DNA from: JBGTBQ01 sp041749275
GTDB taxonomy: Bacteria; Acidobacteriota; Blastocatellia; Pyrinomonadales; Pyrinomonadaceae
DNA length: 12,434 nucleotides
NCBI GenBank assembly: GCA_041749275.1
Contig: JBGTBQ010000212.1
Location: 1-12,434 of the forward strand
Reading direction: 5' to 3'
Of this stretch, positions 1 to 6,325 are shown piece after piece (within the stretch, counting starts at the first letter, position 1; each line of letters starts with the position of its first letter). The translations under genes were made by a program, and so were the position numbers. A model generated the notes under the pieces. It did not search any database, was not told where the DNA came from, and saw nothing but the letters and a program-made list of their open reading frames with translations.

Positions 1-1584
1 AAAGGACGCGCGCTCGACGCCATGAGCGACCAGATCGAGGCGCTGCGCCGCCGCGCCAACCCGGAAGACGGCGCGTTGCTCGGACAACTGGCCGCCGCGC
101 GCTCGGAACTCGCCAACCTGAAGCTCAAAGGGCCGGGCCAGACTCCGCGGACGCGGTTCGAGTCGGAGACGGCGCGGCTCGAAGCGGAAGTCGAGCGGCT
201 CGAAGCGTCGGTCAGCAGCCGCAGCGCGGAGTTTAACGCGCAGTCGCGGCCCGTGACGCTGGAGCGCGTGCAGGCGGCGCTGCCCACGGACGCCGCGCTG
301 GTTGACATCGTCTCGTACAAGCCCTTCGACGCGAAGGCGCGGAGCGAGGTGGAAAGGTTCGGCGCGGCGCGCTACGTGGCTTACGTGCTGGGGCCGCGCG
401 GCGACCCGCGTTTCGTCGAACTGGGCGAGGCCGGGCCGATTGATGCCAACGTCGAAAAGCTGCGCGCGGCTTTGCGGAGCGCGGGCGGCGGCGGGGCGGA
501 CGAGATCGCCCGCGTCAAACAGACGGCGCGCGTGTTGGACGAACAGTTGATGCGGCCCGTGCGCGGGCTGCTCGGCGCGACGCGGCGCATCTTCCTCGCG
601 CCCGACGGGGCGCTCAACCTGATTCCCTTCGCCGCGCTGGTGGACGAGCGCGGGCGTTATCTCGTCGAGGACTACACGATCACTTACCTGACGAGCGGGC
701 GCGATCTGCTGCGTCTGCAACTCGCGGGCGAGAGCCGGCAGCCGCCCCTCGTCTTCGCCGACCCGCTCTTCGACACGCGACAGCCGCCCGCCGGTTCATC
801 TTCGCGCGGCGCGGACGACGCGCGCCGTTCCGCCGACATGACGGGGATGCGTTTCACTCCGCTGCCCGGCACGGCGGGCGAGGCCAAAACGCTCGGCTCG
901 ATTCTGAACGTCACGCCGCTCACGCAAGCGCAGGCGACCGAAACGGAACTGAAAAAGGTCGCCTCTCCGCGCGTCCTCCACATCGCCACGCACGGCTTCT
1001 TCCTGCCCGACCAGCAACAGGAGTCGGCGAAGGGCGCGCGCGGTCTGGTTCTCTCCGGCGCGCGGACGAGCGCGCCCTTCGTCGAAAACCCGCTGCTGCG
1101 TTCGGGCCTCGCGCTCGCGGGCGCGAACGCGGGCGGCACGGGCGGCGAAGACGGCATCCTCACCGCGCTCGAAGCCGCCGGATTGAACTTGTGGGGCACA
1201 AAGCTGGTCGTGCTCTCGGCGTGCGAAACCGGTCTCGGCAAGGTCAGCAACGGCGACGGCGTCTACGGTCTGCGCCGCGCACTGGTGCTCGCCGGAAGCG
1301 AGAGTCAGGTGATGAGCCTGTGGCAGGTCTCGGACGAAGCGACGCGCGATTTGATGGTCGCGTATTACAAACGCTTGCAAGCCGGCGAAGGACGGACGGA
1401 GGCGCTCCGGCAAGTGCAACTAGAGATGCTGCGCGGTCAGGGACACCGCGCGAGCGGGTCGCAACGCGGTCTGGGCGTCGAGGGCGCCGGAGCCACCACC
1501 GCCCGCAGCCATCCTTACTTCTGGGCCGCCTTCATCCAGTCGGGCGACTGGCGAAGCATGGGCAGCGTGGCGGGCAAGAAGTAA
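1..1584 (+). CDS. CHAT-domain protein, C-terminal part (5' end outside window)
   Basis: The frame is open from base 1 (KGRALDA before the Met at 22), so this is most likely the C-terminal 527 residues of a longer protein and the ATG at 22 is internal. The first ~75 residues are charged and helical, as in the linker between TPR repeats and the CHAT domain of TPR-CHAT proteins. The CHAT domain (caspase-HetF-associated with TPRs, a caspase-like cysteine peptidase fold) follows. It has the catalytic-type His in HIATHGFF (codon 991-993) and Cys in VLSACETG (codon 1222-1224), then the family block GVYGLRRALVLAGS and a C-terminal HPYFWAAFIQSGDW. Both dyad residues are present, so peptidase activity is plausible; the substrate is unknown. 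TPR repeats upstream are inferred from the family, not seen. It converges on hspR with 83 bp between the stop codons. Confidence 0.9.
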   Translation, partial: KGRALDAMSDQIEALRRRANPEDGALLGQLAAARSELANLKLKGPGQTPRTRFESETARLEAEVERLEASVSSRSAEFNAQSRPVTLERVQAALPTDAALVDIVSYKPFDAKARSEVERFGAARYVAYVLGPRGDPRFVELGEAGPIDANVEKLRAALRSAGGGGADEIARVKQTARVLDEQLMRPVRGLLGATRRIFLAPDGALNLIPFAALVDERGRYLVEDYTITYLTSGRDLLRLQLAGESRQPPLVFADPLFDTRQPPAGSSSRGADDARRSADMTGMRFTPLPGTAGEAKTLGSILNVTPLTQAQATETELKKVASPRVLHIATHGFFLPDQQQESAKGARGLVLSGARTSAPFVENPLLRSGLALAGANAGGTGGEDGILTALEAAGLNLWGTKLVVLSACETGLGKVSNGDGVYGLRRALVLAGSESQVMSLWQVSDEATRDLMVAYYKRLQAGEGRTEALRQVQLEMLRGQGHRASGSQRGLGVEGAGATTARSHPYFWAAFIQSGDWRSMGSVAGKK

Positions 1585-1589
1585 AACCG

Positions 1590-1608
1590 ATATTCAATCG
1601 TTGAATAT
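1590..1608. terminator. AT-rich inverted repeat between convergent genes
   Basis: ATATTCAA-TCG-TTGAATAT is a perfect 8-bp inverted repeat with a 3-nt loop, six bases after the CHAT stop codon. It lies between two convergent genes, where a bidirectional terminator would sit. The stem is weak (AT-rich) and neither side has a clear T tract, so termination is only a guess. A dyad operator is the alternative. Confidence 0.3.
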
Positions 1609-1667
1609 TTGAACGCGCAAAATTCTCTATCGCCCGTGCGTGGCCCCCACTATGCGCGCTAAAGCGT

Positions 1668-2078
<411 letters not shown>

Positions 2079-2084
2079 AAAAGT

Positions 2085-2160
2085 TGTCAGATGTGAGATG
2101 TCGGATGTTGGCTTAGAGACATCAGCTTCTGCCAACATCTCACATCTGACATTCGACATC
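2085..2160. repeat. Heptamer-built palindrome filling the dnaJ-hspR gap
   Basis: The left arm 2085-2112 and right arm 2131-2160 are inverted copies around an 18-nt loop. Each arm is a run of degenerate 7-bp units (GATGTGA, GATGTCG, GATGTTG on the plus strand). The left arm has one GATGTCG unit that is out of register, so the pairing is TCAGATGTGAGATG plus TTGGC with a 7-nt bulge. The element ends on the last base of the dnaJ stop codon and stops 6 nt before the hspR ATG. It is built like the elements at 3351-3429 and 6238-6325. Confidence 0.85.
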
Positions 2161-3341
2161 TACTCCAACCCCATCGCCACGCGCGGGTTTTCAGGATTCA
2201 ATTGCGCGTAGCGTTTCAGAAGTTCCTTCGTCTCCTCCGAGATGACTTTCGGGAGCGTGACATGAACTTCGATGAACTGGTCGCCGCGCGCCTGCGGGTT
2301 TCGCAAAGAGGGGACGCCGCGTTCGCGCAGGCGAAACTTCTGGCCCGACTGCGTGCCGGGCGGGATGCGGAGTTGCGCCTTGCCTTCGACGGTCGGCACT
2401 TCGATCTTCGCGCCCAGCGCCGCCTCCGCGACGGTGACCGGAACAGTGACGTAGATGTTATCGCCCTTGCGCGTGAAATGCTGGTGCTTGCCGACGTTCG
2501 TGATGATGAAGAGGTCGCCCGCCGGAGCGCCGAGGCGTCCGCCCTCGCCCTTGCCGAGGATGCGGACGCGCGAGCCGGTATCCACGCCCGCCGGAATTCG
2601 CACCTTGACCTGCTCGGACTTCGGCACCGTGCCTTTGCCGTGACAGACCGCGCAAGGCGAACGGCGCTTGCCCGCGCCGCCGCAGTCCGGGCACTCCTGC
2701 GCGAAACGTAGGCGACCGCCCGCCCGCTGCACTTGCCCCGTGCCGCTACAGGTCGGACAGACCAGCAGCGGCCCGCCCGCGTCGCCCGCGCCGTTGCAGC
2801 GCGAGCACTGCTCCGAGCGGTTGACCGTAATGTTGGTGGTGAGACCTTTGACCGACTCCTCGAACGAGAGCGCGAGCGGCATCTCGATGTCGTCGCCGCG
2901 TTTCGGCATCGGTCGCGGAGGCTCTTTCTCCTGTTTGCCCCCGCCGCCGAACAGATCGGCGAAGATGTCGCGGAAGCTCGAACCGCCGCCGCCGCCCGAG
3001 GTGCTTGAAGTCGTCGTACTGCCCCAATCGAAACCCGTGAAGTCGAAGGGCGCGCTTCGTCCACCGCCGCCGCCGCCGCCGCCGGGCGTCGCGCCGCGCG
3101 CCGCCATGTCCGCGAGGTTGTCAGAGTACTGGCCGAAGCGATCATAGACGGAACGCTTCTTCGGGTCGGAGAGCACGTCGTGCGCTTCCGTGATCTTCTT
3201 GAAGCGCTCCTCGGCGGACTTGTCGCCCGGATTTACGTCCGGGTGAAATTTGCGCGCCAGCCTCCGATAAGCCTTCTTGATCTCTTCCGGCTTCGCGTCC
3301 CGCTTGATGCCGAGCACCTGATAGTATTCTTCTTTTGCCAT
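2160..3341 (-). CDS. dnaJ: DnaJ (Hsp40) co-chaperone
   Basis: This is a full-length 393-aa class I J-protein that stimulates the DnaK ATPase and delivers unfolded clients in the cytoplasm. The J domain (residues ~5-70) has HPD at 33-35. A Gly/Phe-rich linker (~75-145) contains an uninterrupted run of Gly encoded by a CCG repeat. The zinc-binding region (~179-237) has all four CxxCxGxG motifs: CSRCNGAG, CPTCSGTG, CPDCGGAG and CAVCHGKG. C-terminal beta-sandwich domains follow. It is the second gene of the dnaK-dnaJ-hspR operon, 85 bp after the dnaK stop codon. No Shine-Dalgarno is visible before the ATG; the palindrome at 3351-3429 takes that space, so translation may depend on coupling or RNA structure. 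grpE is not in this cluster. Because the gene has both G/F and Zn regions, DnaJ fits better than CbpA. Confidence 0.97.
   Translation of the reverse strand: MAKEEYYQVLGIKRDAKPEEIKKAYRRLARKFHPDVNPGDKSAEERFKKITEAHDVLSDPKKRSVYDRFGQYSDNLADMAARGATPGGGGGGGGRSAPFDFTGFDWGSTTTSSTSGGGGGSSFRDIFADLFGGGGKQEKEPPRPMPKRGDDIEMPLALSFEESVKGLTTNITVNRSEQCSRCNGAGDAGGPLLVCPTCSGTGQVQRAGGRLRFAQECPDCGGAGKRRSPCAVCHGKGTVPKSEQVKVRIPAGVDTGSRVRILGKGEGGRLGAPAGDLFIITNVGKHQHFTRKGDNIYVTVPVTVAEAALGAKIEVPTVEGKAQLRIPPGTQSGQKFRLRERGVPSLRNPQARGDQFIEVHVTLPKVISEETKELLKRYAQLNPENPRVAMGLE
3064..3084. repeat. (CCG)7 triplet repeat inside dnaJ
   Basis: Seven uninterrupted CCG triplets lie on the plus strand and read as glycine codons (GGC) in the Gly-rich linker of DnaJ. 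The tract is in frame, so slippage would change linker length by whole glycines without a frameshift. Confidence 0.8.
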
Positions 3342-3350
3342 TTTTACTGA

Positions 3351-3429
3351 GACGGGGAGACACGGAGACGGGGCGACGGGGAGATGACTTAAAGCTCCCC
3401 CCGTCTCCCCGTCGCTTTGTCACCCCGTC
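3351..3429. repeat. Octamer-built palindrome filling the dnaK-dnaJ gap
   Basis: The left arm 3351-3383 is a tandem of 8-bp units (GACGGGGA, GACACGGA, GACGGGGC, GACGGGGA). The right arm 3395-3429 is its imperfect reverse complement, around an 11-nt centre. The element starts inside the dnaK stop codon (3428-3430) and ends 9 nt before the dnaJ ATG. In the operon mRNA it should form a long GC-rich hairpin. No T tract follows, so it is not a standard terminator. It could set the DnaK:DnaJ ratio through partial attenuation or mRNA stability; that is inference. Confidence 0.85.
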
Positions 3430-5362
3430 ACTTGTTTTCGTCCACGTCCACGTACTCGGCGTCAATGACGTTGTCGTCGCCGCCGCCAGAGGCGCCGCCG
3501 GTCGCGCCGGAGGATGCGCCCGCGGCGTTGGCCTGATCGCCGCCGCCGCCTGTCTCACCGCCCGAAGCGGCGCTGCTATAGAGCGCCTCGGACATTTTGT
3601 TCATGGCGGTCTGGAGGTTGTTGAAGGCGTCGTTCATGCGGGTGGAACCGCCCTCTTCGAGAGCCTTCTTGGCGTCGGCAATCGCCGCCTCGATCTGCGA
3701 GGAGGTCGCGCCGTCGAGCTTCTCTTTGTTCTCGCTGTAGAGCTTGTCCCACTGATAGACCGCGCCGTCGAGCCGGTTGCGCGCCTCGATCTCCTCTTTC
3801 TTCTTCACGTCCTCGGCGGAGTGCGACTCGGCCTCGCGCATCATGCGGTCAATGTCGTCCTTCGAGAGACCCGACGAAGAGGTGATCGTAATCTTCTGTT
3901 CGGTCCCCGTGCCCATATCCTTGGCGGAGACGTTGACGATGCCGTTGGCGTCAATGTCGAACGTCACCTCGACCTGCGGCAGGCCACGCGGCGCGGGCGG
4001 GATACCGACAAGATGGAACTTGCCGAGCGTCCGGTTGTCCGACGCCATCGGTCGCTCGCCCTGTAGGACATGCACCTCCACCGAGGTCTGATTGTCCGAG
4101 GCGGTCGAGAAGATTTCCGACTTGCGCGTCGGGATCGTCGTGTTGCGCTCGATGAGCTTGGTGAAGACGCCGCCCAAAGTCTCGATGCCCAAGCTGAGGG
4201 GCGTCACGTCGAGCAGCAGGATGTCGGTCTTCTCGCCCGACAGCACGCCCGCCTGAACCGCCGCGCCGACGGCGACAACTTCATCCGGGTTGACGGACTT
4301 GTTCGGCTCCTTGCCGAAGATGCCCTTGACCAGCTCCTGCACCTTCGGGATACGGGTCGAGCCGCCGACAAGGACGACCTCGTCAATCTTGTTGGCGTCG
4401 AGGCCGGCGTCCTTGATCGCCTGCTCCACGGGATGCTTGAGGCGCTGTAAAATCGGATCAATCAACTGCTCGAAGCGCGCCCGCGTCAGTTTCATCACGA
4501 GATGCTTCGGCCCCGATTGGTCGGCGGTGATAAAGGGCAGGTTGATCTCCGTCTCCATCGTCGAGGACAGTTCGATCTTCGCCTTCTCCGCCGCTTCCTT
4601 CAGACGCTGCAAGGCCATCTTGTCGTTCGAGAGGTCAATGCCCTGATCCTTCTTGAACTCTTCGATGATCCACTCGATGAGCCGCTCGTCAATGTCGTCG
4701 CCGCCGAGGTGTGTGTCGCCGTTCGTGGATTTGACTTCGACGACGCCCTCGCCGACTTCGAGAATCGAGATGTCGAACGTGCCGCCGCCAAAGTCGAAGA
4801 CGGCGATGGTCTCTTCCTTCTTCTTGTCGAGTCCGTAGGCGAGCGCCGCGGCGGTCGGCTCGTTGACGATACGCATCACTTCGAGACCCGCGACCTTACC
4901 CGCGTCCTTCGTCGCTTGCCGCTGCGAGTCGTTGAAGTAGGCCGGCACGGTGATGACCGCCTTATCAACCTTCTGGCCGAGGTAGTCTTCCGCCGCCTGC
5001 TTCAGCTTCTGAAGAATCATCGCCGAAATCTCCGGCGGCGACCACTCCTTGCCGCCCGCTTCGACGCGCACGTCGTTGCCGGTGGACTTGACCTTGTACG
5101 GCACCTGCTTCATCTCTTCCGAGACCTCGTTGAAGCGGCGCCCCATGAAGCGCTTGATGGAGTAGACCGTGTTTTCCGGGTTGGTCACGGCCTGTCGCTT
5201 GGCGACCTGCCCGACCAGACGGTTCCCGTCCTTGGCGAAGGCAACGACCGAAGGGGTCGTGCGACCGCCCTCGGAGTTCGTGATGACCGTCGGCTCGCCG
5301 CCTTCCATGACCGCCACGACGGAGTTAGTTGTTCCCAAGTCAATACCGATAATCTTACTCAT
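3428..5362 (-). CDS. dnaK: DnaK (Hsp70) chaperone
   Basis: This 644-aa ATP-dependent chaperone has the usual family length. The nucleotide-binding domain starts with IIGIDLGTTNSVVAV (residues 4-18) and contains NEPTAAALAYG, FDFGGGTFD and LVGGSTRIP. The substrate-binding domain begins after LLLDVTPLSLGIETLGG. A helical lid follows, then a Gly/Ala-rich tail ending in DDNVIDAEYVDVDENK, a variant of the usual VIDAEYEEV terminus. With DnaJ and GrpE it folds and rescues cytosolic proteins. In HspR systems it also acts as co-repressor, so free DnaK shuts the operon off. The start at 5362 gives the canonical N terminus and has a Shine-Dalgarno (GGGAGAG) about 10 nt upstream. It is the first gene of the operon, driven by the promoter at 5522-5550. 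Confidence 0.98.
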   Translation of the reverse strand: MSKIIGIDLGTTNSVVAVMEGGEPTVITNSEGGRTTPSVVAFAKDGNRLVGQVAKRQAVTNPENTVYSIKRFMGRRFNEVSEEMKQVPYKVKSTGNDVRVEAGGKEWSPPEISAMILQKLKQAAEDYLGQKVDKAVITVPAYFNDSQRQATKDAGKVAGLEVMRIVNEPTAAALAYGLDKKKEETIAVFDFGGGTFDISILEVGEGVVEVKSTNGDTHLGGDDIDERLIEWIIEEFKKDQGIDLSNDKMALQRLKEAAEKAKIELSSTMETEINLPFITADQSGPKHLVMKLTRARFEQLIDPILQRLKHPVEQAIKDAGLDANKIDEVVLVGGSTRIPKVQELVKGIFGKEPNKSVNPDEVVAVGAAVQAGVLSGEKTDILLLDVTPLSLGIETLGGVFTKLIERNTTIPTRKSEIFSTASDNQTSVEVHVLQGERPMASDNRTLGKFHLVGIPPAPRGLPQVEVTFDIDANGIVNVSAKDMGTGTEQKITITSSSGLSKDDIDRMMREAESHSAEDVKKKEEIEARNRLDGAVYQWDKLYSENKEKLDGATSSQIEAAIADAKKALEEGGSTRMNDAFNNLQTAMNKMSEALYSSAASGGETGGGGDQANAAGASSGATGGASGGGDDNVIDAEYVDVDENK

Positions 5363-5372
5363 TGCTTTTCTG

Positions 5373-5391
5373 CTCTCCCAGATTTATCTGG
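5373..5391 (-). promoter_or_regulatory. dnaK ribosome binding site next to a small hairpin
   Basis: On the minus strand the Shine-Dalgarno GGGAGAG (5373-5379) is preceded by CCAGAT-AA-ATCTGG (5378-5391), a perfect 6-bp inverted repeat whose 3' arm ends in the first two G residues of the Shine-Dalgarno. When folded, the stem would partly mask the ribosome site. That invites an RNA-thermometer idea, but the overlap is only two bases. Confidence 0.4.
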
Positions 5392-5401
5392 CCCCACGCG
5401 C

Positions 5402-5438
5402 GTCGCCCCGCCTTCGTGTGCGGGAATCCGGCGGCGAC
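5402..5438 (-). promoter_or_regulatory. GC-rich hairpin in the dnaK leader
   Basis: Within the inferred 5' leader, GTCG (5402-5405) and CCGCC (5408-5412) face GGCGG (5430-5434) and CGAC (5435-5438). This gives a 9-bp stem with a CC bulge and a 17-nt loop. It is one of three potential stems between the transcription start and the dnaK start codon. Confidence 0.35.
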
Positions 5439-5466
5439 CGAACTCGTTGCCTTCCATCACCGCGAG

Positions 5467-5495
5467 TTTATCCCTCTCTTTTAGAGCGGGATAAA
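5467..5495 (-). promoter_or_regulatory. Strong hairpin near the 5' end of the dnaK leader
   Basis: TTTATCCC (5467-5474) and CTCT (5476-5479) pair with AGAG (5483-5486) and GGGATAAA (5488-5495). That is 12 bp with one mismatch and a 3-nt loop. It begins about 20 nt after the inferred transcription start of the dnaK operon. No T tract follows on the minus strand, so a terminator is unlikely. A 5' mRNA stabiliser, a protein-binding site or part of a thermosensor are possible roles. Confidence 0.5.
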
Positions 5496-5521
5496 GACGG
5501 CGACGACTTGAATGCGTCCTC

Positions 5522-5550
5522 AATATAATACCTGAGTCCGTTACTGTCAA
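5522..5550 (-). promoter_or_regulatory. Sigma70-type promoter of the dnaK-dnaJ-hspR operon
   Basis: On the minus strand a perfect -35 TTGACA (5545-5550) is followed after exactly 17 bp by TATATT (5522-5527), which matches the -10 consensus at five of six positions. The predicted start is near 5515, leaving a leader of about 150 nt before dnaK. This is the best promoter in the window. Confidence 0.75.
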
Positions 5551-5551
5551 C
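5531..5551. promoter_or_regulatory. HAIR-like HspR operator overlapping the -35 box
   Basis: The HspR-associated inverted repeat is CTTGAGT-N7-ACTCAAG. The minus strand here reads GTTGACA-N7-ACTCAGG. Spacing is exactly seven, the right half matches at six of seven positions and the left half keeps TTGA. It overlaps the -35 hexamer of the dnaK promoter, where a repressor would block RNA polymerase. The adjacent hspR gene supplies the cognate regulator. The match is by eye only. Confidence 0.55.
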
Positions 5552-5594
5552 TTATTTAGTAGCCAAACGCGCCTTTCAAGTTGCCCGTCAAGCT

Positions 5595-5610
5595 CTTGTT
5601 CAGCAACAAG
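5595..5610 (-). terminator. Small hairpin just after pgsA
   Basis: CTTGTT-CAGC-AACAAG is a perfect 6-bp stem with a 4-nt loop, 10 bases beyond the pgsA stop codon. No T tract follows on the minus strand, so it may be a weak or Rho-assisted 3' end rather than a true intrinsic terminator. Confidence 0.25.
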
Positions 5611-5620
5611 TTGCGTGGAA

Positions 5621-6235
5621 TCAATGCGTCGCCTCGCGCGATGAACGGTCTTCATTGATGAGTTTTGAGACCCAGAAAACATAGTGGACGCCGGAGATGA
5701 GGGCGAAGGTGAAGACGATGGTGTAGACCGTCGGGAGATATCCGCGGAGCGGCGGGTAACTGGCGGCGGCAAGGATGAGGACGACGCCCCCGATCTGCAC
5801 GACGGTATTGGCCTTGCCGAGCCAAGAGGGGCGGAAGCCGCGGAAGCCCGTCACGACGTTGATGGCCGCCGCGCCGACGATGATGAACACGTCGCGGCTG
5901 ATGACCGCCGCCGTCACCCAAAAGGGGACGGGCAGATGGCGCGGGTGCGGCTGGACGAGCGCCGAAGGCTCCATCACGGAGGGCATCGAGAGGACGATAA
6001 AAGAGGTGACGAGGAGGAGCTTATCCGCGATGGGGTCGAGAATCTGTCCGAGTTGCGACCCCTGATTGAAGCGGCGCGCGAGCAGCCCGTCCAGCCCGTC
6101 CGTCACGCCCGCCGACACGAAGATGAAGAGCGCCCATCCGAAACGCTGGTAGTACATCGCCGACACGAAAACCGGGATCAGCACCATGCGAACCATGGTC
6201 AGGATGTTGGGGATGGTGACGATGCGGGAAGCCAT
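5621..6235 (-). CDS. pgsA: CDP-diacylglycerol--glycerol-3-phosphate 3-phosphatidyltransferase
   Basis: This 204-aa inner-membrane enzyme of the CDP-alcohol phosphatidyltransferase family would make phosphatidylglycerol phosphate, the first committed step to PG and cardiolipin. The signature D-G-x2-A-R-x8-G-x3-D-x3-D is complete (D49, G50, A53, R54, G63, D67, D71), with the usual extra Asp at 46. The N terminus MASRIVTIPNILTMVRMVLIP is typical of PgsA and supports the start at 6235. Several hydrophobic helices follow. No Shine-Dalgarno is visible; a 35-bp palindrome arm ends 2 nt before the ATG. It lies downstream of the metallophosphoesterase on the same strand and is probably in the same transcript. 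A related CDP-alcohol transferase with another acceptor cannot be excluded, but the length and N terminus favour PgsA. Confidence 0.88.
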   Translation of the reverse strand: MASRIVTIPNILTMVRMVLIPVFVSAMYYQRFGWALFIFVSAGVTDGLDGLLARRFNQGSQLGQILDPIADKLLLVTSFIVLSMPSVMEPSALVQPHPRHLPVPFWVTAAVISRDVFIIVGAAAINVVTGFRGFRPSWLGKANTVVQIGGVVLILAAASYPPLRGYLPTVYTIVFTFALISGVHYVFWVSKLINEDRSSREATH

Positions 6236-6237
6236 AA

Positions 6238-6325
6238 TAGTCTGGAGTCTGGAGTCTGAAGTCTGAGGTCAGTACAAAGAGCATCTGGCTCTGACTTCAG
6301 ACTTCAGACTCCAGACTCCGGACTA
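6238..6325. repeat. Near-perfect heptamer-built palindrome filling the gap before pgsA
   Basis: Arms 6238-6272 and 6291-6325 (35 nt each) are reverse complements at 33 of 35 positions, around an 18-nt loop. Each arm is a tandem of 7-bp units (AGTCTGG, AGTCTGG, AGTCTGA, AGTCTGA). The element contains the stop codon of the metallophosphoesterase gene (6323-6325) and ends 2 nt before the pgsA ATG. Both plus-strand differences would be G-T wobbles, so the helix is nearly uninterrupted. Confidence 0.9.

Noticed and set aside
2079..2159. N-terminal extension of HspR by 27 residues from an upstream ATG at 2159
   Set aside because: The extension is translated entirely from the palindromic repeat and has no counterpart in HspR. 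The conserved protein starts at 2078.
3335..5494. Long plus-strand open frames opposite dnaK (3335-4066, 4502-5494)
   Set aside because: They are antisense to a clearly conserved dnaK, their translations are Arg/Asp-rich with no recognisable domain, and GC-rich genes often leave the opposite strand open.
5363..5620. CIRCE element upstream of dnaK
   Set aside because: No TTAGCACTC-N9-GAGTGCTAA-like dyad is present. Only the HAIR-like site at 5531-5551 fits.
5359..5772. Minus-strand frame 5359-5772 across the dnaK leader and pgsA end
   Set aside because: It overlaps the 3' part of pgsA and the dnaK promoter and leader, and shows no conserved protein features.
2085..6325. CRISPR array or transposon ends suggested by the short repeats
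   Set aside because: The units are contiguous 7-8 bp repeats with no unique spacers, no cas genes and no transposase. Each palindrome is confined to a gap of 100 bp or less.
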